Below are positions 8,315-16,353 of a DNA stretch of 64,000 nucleotides, piece by piece. This stretch comes from JANNXQ01 sp038238555 (GTDB lineage: Bacteria > Verrucomicrobiota > Verrucomicrobiia > Chthoniobacterales > Chthoniobacteraceae): assembly GCA_038238555.1 (NCBI GenBank), contig JBBRXP010000005.1:1-64000 (forward strand), written 5' to 3'. The notes beneath the pieces are model-generated. The model worked only from the letters and a program-made list of their open reading frames with translations, had not been told where the DNA came from and ran no database searches. The position numbers were made by a program, and so were the translations under genes. Each line of letters begins with the position of its first letter. The first letter of the stretch is position 1.

Positions 8315-9067
8315 ATGAACAAACCCCTGAGCATTGCGCTCTCGACACTCCTGGCCGCTGCTCTGCACGCGCAGATCGTCTCGCTCAATCCCACCGCCGA
8401 CTCCTGCGTTTCCTCGGCCAATCCCACCTCCAACTACGGCGGGGGTGGCGCCCTCGCCGTCTCCGCTTCCGGATTGCCGAAGGGCGAATTCGATTCCCTG
8501 TTCAAGTTCGACTTGTCCTCCGCCATGTCGAGCTTCGATGCGCTCTACGGCGCGGGAAATTGGACGGTGCAATCCATCGCTCTGCAACTCACCAACAGCC
8601 CGCCCAATAACGCGCTCTTCAATGGCTTTGGGACCGGTCCCGGCGGCTCGAATGTGAACACTGCCGGACTCTTCTCCATCCGGTGGATGCAGAATGATAC
8701 CTGGACCGAGGGCACCGGCGCTCCCTCCGCCCCGACTACCACCGGCATCACCTTCGCCACGCTGCCGACGTTTCTCAGCGGTGCTGACGAGGCTCTCGGC
8801 ACGTTCTCCTTCAACGGCGCCACCAGCGGAAACTCCACCTTCTCGCTCTTTCTCACCTCATCGTTGTTCGCCGAAGTCACTGCGGGCAACAATGTGAGCC
8901 TGCTGACGCTTCCTGGGGATGCGGCCGTCGCCGCAGTCCTCGGCTCTCGCACGAATGCGCTACGGCCGTCGCTGACCGTGACGGCGGTGCCAGAACCGCA
9001 AACCGCTGTGCTGGCGCTCGCCGGCATGATCGGGCTCATCGCGCGTCGTCGCTTGCGCGCGAGGTAA
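8315..9067 (+). CDS. DNRLRE-type PEP-CTERM sorting-domain protein
   Basis: 250 residues from the ATG at 8315. The longer frame lacks a signal peptide at its start, whereas MNKPLSIALSTLLAAALHAQ is a good one. The body matches the paralogue at 6793-7593 block for block (ADSCVSSANPTSNYGGGG, GEFDSLFKFDLS, TTGITFATLPTFL). The final 26 residues are a textbook PEP-CTERM signal: VPEP, a hydrophobic helix and the basic end ARRRLRAR. Such proteins are cut and anchored by an exosortase, which is not in this window. The AT-rich stretch at 8271-8314 is the best promoter candidate for it. Confidence 0.85.
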   Translation: MNKPLSIALSTLLAAALHAQIVSLNPTADSCVSSANPTSNYGGGGALAVSASGLPKGEFDSLFKFDLSSAMSSFDALYGAGNWTVQSIALQLTNSPPNNALFNGFGTGPGGSNVNTAGLFSIRWMQNDTWTEGTGAPSAPTTTGITFATLPTFLSGADEALGTFSFNGATSGNSTFSLFLTSSLFAEVTAGNNVSLLTLPGDAAVAAVLGSRTNALRPSLTVTAVPEPQTAVLALAGMIGLIARRRLRAR

Positions 9068-9075
9068 TTTGCGCC

Positions 9076-9836
9076 TCAATCCTTCGTCTCGAAGTTCGGC
9101 AGGCTCGGCTGGCCGGCGGGATAGACGTTGGCGAAGAGCGCGGCGCTCACGTGCGCGGTGTCGTTGCCGCCGGCTCCGCCATCGAAGGACGCCGTGCTCT
9201 TAAACTCAGCGTGGCCGGTGGCCGTGTTGGCGCCGATGTTTAGGATGTCGGCGCCGGCGCCCATGAGGATAGAGACCGGGCCGCGGAAGACGGCCGCGGT
9301 GATGCTGAAGATGGAATTGCCCAAACCGCCGACTAAGGAAACGGCGCCCAGGTGCAAGTCGCCGCCATTGATGGCGAGGTTGTCGGCGCCATTGCCGCCG
9401 GTGTATTGCACGCCGCCGTCGATCCGCAGCAGGCCGCCGGTGGCGAAGGATGCGGAGCCATTGCCATCGCCAAAGCTCAGTTTTACGGCGCCGGAAATGT
9501 GAGCGCTGCTGGCGCTGGACGCGAAGGTGCTCACGCCGGATGCGTGGTCGTCCATCGCGACAGTGACGCTTCCCCGGATCTCGATGACTTGCGCAATCAA
9601 CGAGACCGCATTCACGCCGCCGCCGGGCTGGATGTGGGGGCTGCCGCCGGTCTGGAAGATGGAGGCCACGTTGGCGGAGGAGGAATTCACGCTAAAGGTA
9701 CCGCCGCGTCGTCGGTGAGCGTGAGCACGCCCGCGGCGATGGCCACCTTCACAAGCCCCGCCGGCGCGATGCGCGATTCAAGCGGTTCGATGGTGAGGGC
9801 GGAGTGGGAGGAACGGACGGGCTCGCGGTTTTTCAT
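9076..9836 (-). pseudogene. frame-broken LEPR-XLL-type surface protein
   Basis: The frame starting at ATG 9836 encodes 49 residues with a LEPR-XLL-like N-terminus (ALTIEPLESRIAPAGLVKV) and stops at 9687-9689. The next frame continues immediately as GTFSVNSSSANVASIFQ and then 200 residues of Gly/Ala/Asn-rich beta-repeat sequence (GGNGADNLAINGG, GAGADILNIG) ending NFETKD at 9076. Read together they form one small secreted beta-solenoid protein of about 250 residues broken by a one- or two-base indel near 9697-9703. A GTG at 9690 overlaps the stop as GTGA, so coupled translation of two pieces is possible but less likely. A sequencing error is the main alternative. Confidence 0.68.
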
Positions 9837-9884
9837 GGCGGAAGCTACCGGCCCGCGAATCCAGCGGGCAAGCCCATTCGCGGG

Positions 9885-10115
9885 CTACGAGCCGGCGCGC
9901 GCGGCCGTCCCCTGCTTCCGCCTCCCTGGACGAATCGAGACGATGTGGAACGGATCGAGAATATCGAGAAGGCCCTCTTCATCCTCGATGACCACGTTCT
10001 GCCGCCCTACCAACACAAACTCAGAATGCGGGACGGTGAATTTTTCTCCATCTGCGGTGCGGATCGTGAAAGGCCCGCGACCGGCCAGTTGTTGCCGAAT
10101 CATCTCTGGTTTCAT
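9885..10115 (-). CDS. small conserved hypothetical protein
   Basis: 76 residues beginning MKPEMIRQQLAGRGPFTIRT. The region around residues 10-55 (IRTADGEKFTVPHSEFVLVG, then VVIEDEEGLLDILDPFHIVSI) reads as a small all-beta fold. I recall similar short proteins with this start as common hypotheticals in Verrucomicrobia. There is no signal peptide or membrane segment. It stands alone between the broken surface gene and the polysaccharide locus. No function is known to me. Confidence 0.7.
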   Translation of the reverse strand: MKPEMIRQQLAGRGPFTIRTADGEKFTVPHSEFVLVGRQNVVIEDEEGLLDILDPFHIVSIRPGRRKQGTAARAGS

Positions 10116-10154
10116 GGAGCTATTGGATTCCGCCTCGGTCCGCGGTCAAGCGGT

Positions 10155-10652
10155 TCATCCTCTACCCGCCTGAATCACGCGCGCCGGATTGCCGGCCACC
10201 ACCGCGCCCGACGGCACGTCCTTCACCACCACGGAGCCCGCGCCGATCGTCGCTCCATCGCCGATCCGCACCGGGCCGACGATCACCGCGTTTGCGCCGA
10301 CATCGACACGATCGCCGAGCACCGGACACGCGCTCTGCGTGCCGTCGGCGAGCGTCTTGCTGCCGATGGTCGTGCTCGGGCGCAGCGTCACGTCGGCGCC
10401 GATCACCGTGCCCTCATTGATCACGAGCGCCTGCCCGTGAAAGAGCCGCAGCCGCGGCCCCACGCGCGTCTTAAAGCGCAGCTCGATGCCGAGCACCCAC
10501 TCGACCGCCACGCGGTAGGCCGCGAGATACGGCGCGCCGAGCGGCCACCAGCGCCACGCGCGCACCGCTTGCGCGAGCCGGAAGAGCGCGAGTACGCACT
10601 GCTCTTTGCGTCGCCCGCGATTCGCCGCCCAGTCTTGAAAGATGCCTTTCAC
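10155..10652 (-). CDS. hexapeptide-repeat O-acetyltransferase, serine acetyltransferase-like
   Basis: 165 residues from a GTG at 10652 that overlaps the stop of the upstream double glycosyltransferase (GTGA). It is a left-handed beta-helix acyltransferase: repeats (VIGADV, TIGSKT, DVGANAVIVG, RIGDGATIGAGSVV) end with the standard VPSGAVVAGNPARVI. This subtype (CysE/WcaB-like, with the His in LFHGQALVINEG) is usual in polysaccharide loci, where it acetylates sugar hydroxyls using acetyl-CoA. As the last gene of the 35-kb run it probably decorates the finished repeat. A metabolic CysE would normally be longer and have its own N-terminal helical domain. Confidence 0.85.
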   Translation of the reverse strand: MKGIFQDWAANRGRRKEQCVLALFRLAQAVRAWRWWPLGAPYLAAYRVAVEWVLGIELRFKTRVGPRLRLFHGQALVINEGTVIGADVTLRPSTTIGSKTLADGTQSACPVLGDRVDVGANAVIVGPVRIGDGATIGAGSVVVKDVPSGAVVAGNPARVIQAGRG

Positions 10653-12793
10653 TGCAAGTAAATGCTTTCCACCTGCGCAGCCATCGCTCGCGCGGAAAAG
10701 GACGCCTCGACTTTTTCTCGCGCGGCCGCGGCGAAACGCGCGCGCAATTCGGGCTTCGCGAGAAGCTCGGCCACTCGATCCACAAAGAGCGCGCGATCGT
10801 CGGGCGCGACAAGAAATCCATCCGCGCCGTCGGCGATCAATTCCTCGATGCCATCCACCTTCGAGGCCACGACCGGCACGCCCACCGCCATCGCTTCGAG
10901 CACCGTGAGCGGCGTGCCTTCGTAGCGCGACGTAAGCAGCAGCACATCCGCCGCCGCGTAAAAGCCGCGCATGTCCGCGACATGGCCGGAGAAAAGCACG
11001 TCGAGCGCCGAGGCCTGCCGCTTGAGTGCGGCCTCCTCGGGTCCGGCGCCTGCGATCGCAAAGCGCACTCCAGGATGCCGCGCCGCCACTTCCGCGGCGA
11101 CCTCCAGAAAGAGCGCGAAGTTTTTCTGCGGATGCAGCCGCCCCACGCCGATCACGAGCAGCCCGGCGTTCTTGTGTGCATCGGCCTTCGCGGGCGTGAA
11201 GCGTTCCAGATCGACGCCATTGTGCACCACGGAAACGCGCGCTTCGGGCAGTCCTTCGCGCGTGAGGAGAAAGTCGCGCGTCGATCGCGACACCGCGCAG
11301 ATGTGGGTCGAGAGCCGGTTTGTGAGCGTGTCGAGCCAGCGAGCCGGCGCGCTCTCGTGGCGCAGGCGGTCGTTGCACTGATCGTGAGCGACGATCACCG
11401 GCACGCGCAGCAGCGCGGCGAGCGGCTTGGCGATCCAGTTGGCGCCGAAGAGATGGCAATGCACCACATCGAAGCGCCGCGTCGCGAGGAGCCGCAGCAG
11501 CCGCGGGACGTAGAGTGGAAGCCACTTTGCGGGCGAGAGCGAATGCACCGGTACGCCCAGCGCGACGAAGTCCCGCCAGAAAACTCCGCGCCCGTGCAGG
11601 CAGGCGACTTCCAGCTCGAAGCGCTCGCGGTCGGCATACTTGATCAAGTTGAGCAGCGCGGTCTGCGCGCCGCCGAGATCGAAGCTGTCGATCACGTGCA
11701 GCACACGGCACCGCGGGAGCCCGGCGAGAAATGCGTCCACATTTTTCGTCGTGTCGTGGAGTTCCGTCACGAAGCGCGACGCCTGGCTCTGATGCTGGCC
11801 GAGCAGCCCCGGATCCGACCGCAGCCGCGCCGCCGCGGCGAAGAACTCCTCGTCATTTCCGCCCGCGCAAACTCCTCCGCCGAACCGCGCGAGCACCTTA
11901 TCCGGGTCCACCGCCATCGAGAGGATGGCCGCGCCGCCCATCGCGGCCTGGATAAAGCTGTTTGGAAAACCTTCGGCCTCCGACGTGTTCACGAAGATCG
12001 ACGCGCGGTCGTAATAATTTTGAATCTCGTGGTAAGGCACGCGCTCGAGCAGTTCCAAGTTCGGAAAGAGGCGCGAGCACACCTCGAGCGTGTCCCTCAG
12101 CGTGCGATCTTCGTTCGGACAAATCATCACGCACCGCGCCTCCGGCGTGCGCCAGACGAGATCGAGAAAACGGTAGGGGCGCTTGATGGGCTGGCAGCGC
12201 GCGACCCACAGAAAGTCGATGTCCTTCACCGCCGTCGCGGGAGTCGCGCGCGGCAGGATCAAGTTGCGATAGAGCCCGCAATCGAGGCCCGCGCGGTGGA
12301 ATTGCTGGCGCTGATCCTCCGTCATCGCAAAGCGCACGGCCGCGTGCCGCACGCCGTATTCAAAGAGTGCGCCGCGCCAGGGATTCTGCCGGCGAAACTC
12401 TCCGTTCACTTCCGTGTCGAGCCCGCAGATGAAGATGAGGCGCGTGCGGAGGAGCGGCTTGAGCACTTGCAGAAAAAAAAGCCACGTCGTCCAGCCGAGG
12501 ATGACCGCGTAATCCGGCCTCTCTCGCGCCAGGATGCCGAGCACACGGGGCAGAGCGAGCAGCGTGTCGAGAAGCCGCCCGGTGTGAAATTTTCCCCCGA
12601 GCCGCGTGCGCACTCCGCGCAAGGTCCGCCGATCCGGCTGCCCGTGATCGCCGCCCACAATCACCGCGTCGTGCCCGAGCTTCACGAGTTCCGCCGCGAG
12701 CAAGGCCACCTGCAACTCCGCGCCGCCCGAAACCTCGCGCGCATCGGGATCGAGCGCGAGGTGCGCGAAGCTGGAAAGAAAAAGAAACTTCAT
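10649..12793 (-). CDS. tandem GT4-GT4 glycosyltransferase fusion
   Basis: 714 residues from the ATG at 12793 (ATGA overlap with the upstream gene). Residues 1 to about 358 are one GT-B glycosyltransferase (VSGGAELQVALLAAELVKLG, donor-site motif SEAEGFPNSFIQAAMGG). From residue 362 a second complete one begins with its own classic start (RVLHVIDSFDLGGAQTALLN) and ends with SRYEGTPLTVLEAMAVG as donor motif. Each half is the length of a normal single GT4 enzyme, so this is a true fusion rather than an enlarged domain. It presumably adds two successive sugars in the cytosol. Donors and linkages are unknown. Confidence 0.88.
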   Translation of the reverse strand: MKFLFLSSFAHLALDPDAREVSGGAELQVALLAAELVKLGHDAVIVGGDHGQPDRRTLRGVRTRLGGKFHTGRLLDTLLALPRVLGILARERPDYAVILGWTTWLFFLQVLKPLLRTRLIFICGLDTEVNGEFRRQNPWRGALFEYGVRHAAVRFAMTEDQRQQFHRAGLDCGLYRNLILPRATPATAVKDIDFLWVARCQPIKRPYRFLDLVWRTPEARCVMICPNEDRTLRDTLEVCSRLFPNLELLERVPYHEIQNYYDRASIFVNTSEAEGFPNSFIQAAMGGAAILSMAVDPDKVLARFGGGVCAGGNDEEFFAAAARLRSDPGLLGQHQSQASRFVTELHDTTKNVDAFLAGLPRCRVLHVIDSFDLGGAQTALLNLIKYADRERFELEVACLHGRGVFWRDFVALGVPVHSLSPAKWLPLYVPRLLRLLATRRFDVVHCHLFGANWIAKPLAALLRVPVIVAHDQCNDRLRHESAPARWLDTLTNRLSTHICAVSRSTRDFLLTREGLPEARVSVVHNGVDLERFTPAKADAHKNAGLLVIGVGRLHPQKNFALFLEVAAEVAARHPGVRFAIAGAGPEEAALKRQASALDVLFSGHVADMRGFYAAADVLLLTSRYEGTPLTVLEAMAVGVPVVASKVDGIEELIADGADGFLVAPDDRALFVDRVAELLAKPELRARFAAAAREKVEASFSARAMAAQVESIYLQ

Positions 12794-13707
12794 CGCGGGA
12801 TGATGAATGGCCCCGCGAGGCGGTCGGCCGCGAGGCGCAAGAGCAGCGCGGGATCGCCGGCAAACGCGCGGGCCAGCGCCGCCGCGCTTTTTGTTTCGCG
12901 TGCAAGCTGGGCGAGTTGCAGCGCCGAAGTGCGCTGCAAATCTCGGTCGGCGGCCAGCGCGGGATGCACGGCGCGATATTCCGCGAGCAGCCGCACCGAA
13001 GCGCTCTGCACCGCCTTCCCCGGAAATACGCCCGCCCAAATCCGCGACCGCACGCGCAGTGATTCTTCGCGCACCACCTCGCGATCCTTGTGCTGAAGCG
13101 ACTCCGAGGAGTGCCGGTAGATCACGAGTCGGTCGGACAGATTCGCCGTCTCGTGCTCACGCGCGAGCCGCATCCACAAGTCGTAGTCCTGGCAAATGCG
13201 GAAACTCTCATCGTAACCGCCGAGTTGCTCCACCGCCTCGCGGCGAAAGACGGCGGCGGTGTGAATGAATGGATTCCCAAAGAGCGCCGCCCACTCGATG
13301 CTCGCCGGTCCGCGCGGGACGTTGAGCATTCCCGCGAAGCGCCCGCCGCCGTCGATGATCCACGCCTGGCAGCCGAGTAGCGCGAGCTTTTCTTCCGCCG
13401 CGAGCCGCGCCATCTGCCGCTCGAGCCGGCGCGGCAGCGAGAGGTCGTCCGCATCCTGCCGCGCGATCCACTGCCCGCGAGCCGAGGCCAGGCCTTGATT
13501 CAAGCACGCCGTCTGTCCTTTGTTCTCCGCGTTGCGAATGAGCCGGATGCGCGGGTCCCGGAAACTTTCGGCGATCGCCGCGCTCTCATCGCGCGAGCCA
13601 TCGTCCACGATCAGGAATTCAAAATCCGCGAACGTCTGATTGAGAATGCTCTCGATCGCCGCACGCAGATGTTTCGCCGCGTTGAACATCGTCATCAACA
13701 CGCTCAT
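12790..13707 (-). CDS. GT2-family glycosyltransferase
   Basis: 305 residues from the ATG at 13707, where the protein starts directly with the GT-A fold (MSVLMTMFNAAKHLRAAIES). The nucleotide-sugar site is seen in LIVDDGSRDES and RQDADD (DxD), and the acceptor region in GGYDESFRICQDYDLWMRL. The frame upstream to 13869 runs through a palindromic repeat and was excluded. The gene is ATGA-coupled to the downstream double glycosyltransferase. It is a cytosolic or membrane-peripheral inverting enzyme for one step of the polysaccharide. Confidence 0.88.
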   Translation of the reverse strand: MSVLMTMFNAAKHLRAAIESILNQTFADFEFLIVDDGSRDESAAIAESFRDPRIRLIRNAENKGQTACLNQGLASARGQWIARQDADDLSLPRRLERQMARLAAEEKLALLGCQAWIIDGGGRFAGMLNVPRGPASIEWAALFGNPFIHTAAVFRREAVEQLGGYDESFRICQDYDLWMRLAREHETANLSDRLVIYRHSSESLQHKDREVVREESLRVRSRIWAGVFPGKAVQSASVRLLAEYRAVHPALAADRDLQRTSALQLAQLARETKSAAALARAFAGDPALLLRLAADRLAGPFIIPR

Positions 13708-13735
13708 GGAGTGGATCGCGCTCACGCCAGGAGGC

Positions 13736-13767
13736 TGGGGAGAGCGCGCGGGACGCGCGCGCTCCCC
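13736..13767. repeat. REP-like GC palindrome, copy 1
   Basis: GGGGAG-AGCGCGC, a GGGAC centre, and GCGCGCGCTCCCC form a near-perfect hairpin. A close copy with the same centre lies at 60970-61000. It occupies the gap between the SGNH esterase stop and the GT2 start, one of the few real gaps in the polysaccharide run. Confidence 0.65.
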
Positions 13768-13789
13768 GGATTTCGCGGCGATGCGCAAT

Positions 13790-15214
13790 TCACAATCCAA
13801 AAACAACACGGAATCCGCGGTAGTGCGCGAACTTGAAATGGCTCTGAACAAAGACGAACGCCACTTCATCGCCCGCAGCGAGTTCGACGCGCTGGCTCAG
13901 ATCGAACGCGCCGGATTCAGCGGAGGAAGTCCGCATAAGAGCCACCGATTCGCCGTGCGCGGAGCCAGCGGGGAAACGCACCACGTTCACTCCGGCGGTC
14001 GCATCGGGCGCGGCGCGCGGGCCATCGAGCGCCGTCGCCGAGACTTGGAAAAGCCACGAGCCGCTCGCCGACGCGCGCCACGTGAGGATGCTGGCTTCCG
14101 TCGGACTCGATCCGAAAGAGTCTCCGTCCATCGCCAGGGGATGCGAAGCGCTACCCGTGAAGCTCCGCGCTTCATCGAACCAACGCTGCGGCTGCCACGC
14201 CGCGCGATCGAGGCCCACAAAGGCTTCGACGCTCGCGGGCATTTCCATGCGCCGATAGTCGAGACGCCACATCGCCTCTCCGTTCTTAGGAAATTGCGGC
14301 GCGCCGATCCAGTGAACGCCGAACCGCGGCAACTCGAAAGTGTGCGGCTGAGCCGCGGGCATCGGCTCCGCGCGAGCCGGCGGCGGATGCACCACCAGGC
14401 CAGGCGTGAGGCTCGGCGGCAGCGACGGCGCGCTGCCGACGAAACCGACGAGCGCTGTGAGCGCGTCGTCGATGTCGCGATTGTAGCTCGCGTAACCCGC
14501 CGCGGTCGGGTGACAGGAGTCCGAGGAAAAATCCGACCACGTCCACTCGCCCGCGCGGATTTTGCGCGCTGCTTCGTAGCCGAGCGCCACGGTCGGGATG
14601 CCGTAGTGTGCGGCCACCTTTTCGTGCCGCAGCACGGAGGGCGGGAACTTGCCGCGCTCGAGCAGCGGCAGCGACCAGTCCATCACGGCGTAGAGAAACG
14701 CGATGTCGGTCTCAGGGTTGGCGAGCCGCACTTTGCGCACGAGCCGCTCCATGTCTGCCGCGCAATCGCGGTCGGCGTCGTTCACGGCGAATTCGACGAA
14801 CACCAAATCTGGCCGATGCACGAGCACATCGCGATCGATCCGCTGCGCGCCGAAGTCGGAGCCGGTGCCGGCGACGCCCGCATTCACCGTCTCCACCGAC
14901 ACTCCCTCCGCGTGCGCCTTCAACCACGCCGGCACTTCCTCGACGAAGCCACCGGCCGCCGCGTTTTGCGTGATCGAGCCGCCGAGGAAGGCGATCGTGA
15001 GCGGCGCGCGCGCGTGGAGTTTGCGCGAGAAATTCGGAAGGCCAGAGCGCGCAACGACCGAGGTGGCTGGCCGCTGGAGCGGGGGAGTCGGCCGCGCTTT
15101 TTTCCGCGCCGTGCTCTCCGCGCGCGCCGTCGCTTTGCGATGCACCTGGAGGGGAACGGCGACGCCGATGAGCACCGCCACCAGCGCGATCCAATGCCAG
15201 CGAAAAAGCTTCAT
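13790..15214 (-). CDS. membrane-anchored SGNH/GDSL hydrolase
   Basis: 474 residues with an uncleaved-looking N-terminal membrane helix (WIALVAVLIGVAVPL) and a basic linker. The SGNH blocks are visible: the nucleophile in IAFLGGSITQ, the block-II glycine in NAGVAGTGSDFG, the Asn in VEFAVNDADRD, and the catalytic Asp/His pair in DSCHPTAAGY. The C-terminal 200 residues form a beta-rich accessory region. Such proteins in polysaccharide loci usually add or remove O-acetyl groups outside the inner membrane. The start overlaps the upstream glycosyltransferase stop (ATGA). A role as esterase versus O-acetyltransferase cannot be decided here. Confidence 0.83.
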   Translation of the reverse strand: MKLFRWHWIALVAVLIGVAVPLQVHRKATARAESTARKKARPTPPLQRPATSVVARSGLPNFSRKLHARAPLTIAFLGGSITQNAAAGGFVEEVPAWLKAHAEGVSVETVNAGVAGTGSDFGAQRIDRDVLVHRPDLVFVEFAVNDADRDCAADMERLVRKVRLANPETDIAFLYAVMDWSLPLLERGKFPPSVLRHEKVAAHYGIPTVALGYEAARKIRAGEWTWSDFSSDSCHPTAAGYASYNRDIDDALTALVGFVGSAPSLPPSLTPGLVVHPPPARAEPMPAAQPHTFELPRFGVHWIGAPQFPKNGEAMWRLDYRRMEMPASVEAFVGLDRAAWQPQRWFDEARSFTGSASHPLAMDGDSFGSSPTEASILTWRASASGSWLFQVSATALDGPRAAPDATAGVNVVRFPAGSAHGESVALMRTSSAESGAFDLSQRVELAAGDEVAFVFVQSHFKFAHYRGFRVVFGL

Positions 15215-16353
15215 CCCGCCTTTTCCATCAGCCGCTTAAAGATCGCGCGATGCCGCTCCAGCCAGGGTTTCGCGGCGAAGTGCGCGACGGCGCGGTGGCG
15301 TGCGTTCGCGCTCAGCGCGGGCCAGTCCGCGGCGATTTCCATGACGGCGGCGGCGATCTCCGCGGGATTCGGCACGTGCATTTTTTCCCAATCCTCCGGT
15401 GCCGGCACGAGCCGTCCGCAACTTGCATCCACGAGTTCCGGCAGTCCGCCATTTGCCGGTGCGACCACTGGCAGGCCGCACGCCAGTGCTTCGAGCACCA
15501 CGGTCGGGCACGGGTCCATGTGCTTCGGATGCAAGAGCACGTGATGCTCGCCGTAGAGCTGCGCCGCGCGGGCCTGCGAGAATGCGGGGTGCAGCGTGAC
15601 CGATGCGCGCAGTCCCAGCGCGTCGATTTCCCGCCGCACTTCGCGCTCCGCGTTCCGCCACTGGAGCGGGCCGGCCACGGTGAGCCGCGCCGGACGGCCC
15701 GCGCGCCACAACTCCGCGAGGCAGCGGAGCGCGACCGTCACGCGCTCGCGGTAAGTGTGCGTGCCCATCGCAAGCAGCCGAATCTCCGAAAGCACAGGCG
15801 GTCTCTCGGGCGGACGAAAAAATGCCGGCTCGACGGGATTGAAGAGAATCTCCGACGGACACGCCGCGGCACCGAGAAAGCGATCCGCCGACCCGCGGCA
15901 AAACTCACTTTGATACACCACGAAGTCCGCCTCGCGGAGCAGGGCGCGCATCGGATCGTTGACCTCCGCCGTGAACTTTCCCGCCCACGCCGGATACGCC
16001 ACGCCGTTTTGATTCCACACAAACTTCACTCCGCGCGCTCTGGCAAATCGCACCAGCTCGAGCGCGTGCCGCGGGATCGCGCTGCTCACGAGATAGAGCA
16101 GATTGAAGCGGTTCCGATTCTCCGGGAAGACGTGGTCGAGGTGCATGAGCTTTACGCGCCCTCCATGCACCGGTGCATCCGCGCTTCGCGTCGCCGCCCC
16201 GCCGTAGTTCAAGACCGGCGCGCCCTCCGCAAGCCGGAAGCCCGACGCCGCGAGCAGCGCGCGAACCCACTCGCGCGACACTGCATCCACCGGCGCGCGC
16301 AGCATCCGCCGCGCAGCACGCGGCAGCAGACGCGCGAGAAGCTCCGCGTTCAT
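15211..16353 (-). CDS. GT4-family glycosyltransferase
   Basis: 380 residues from the ATG at 16353, which forms an ATGA overlap with the upstream stop. It is a GT-B fold enzyme: the acceptor-side domain includes KLMHLDHVFPENRNRFNLLYL and FVWNQNGVAYPAWAGK, and the C-terminal donor domain has the E-x7-E-type site in PCPTVVLEALACGLPVVA. The upstream extension to 16824 lies in the shadow of the fusion gene and was dropped. It catalyses one retaining glycosyl transfer in the polysaccharide pathway. Substrate unknown. Confidence 0.87.
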   Translation of the reverse strand: MNAELLARLLPRAARRMLRAPVDAVSREWVRALLAASGFRLAEGAPVLNYGGAATRSADAPVHGGRVKLMHLDHVFPENRNRFNLLYLVSSAIPRHALELVRFARARGVKFVWNQNGVAYPAWAGKFTAEVNDPMRALLREADFVVYQSEFCRGSADRFLGAAACPSEILFNPVEPAFFRPPERPPVLSEIRLLAMGTHTYRERVTVALRCLAELWRAGRPARLTVAGPLQWRNAEREVRREIDALGLRASVTLHPAFSQARAAQLYGEHHVLLHPKHMDPCPTVVLEALACGLPVVAPANGGLPELVDASCGRLVPAPEDWEKMHVPNPAEIAAAVMEIAADWPALSANARHRAVAHFAAKPWLERHRAIFKRLMEKAG

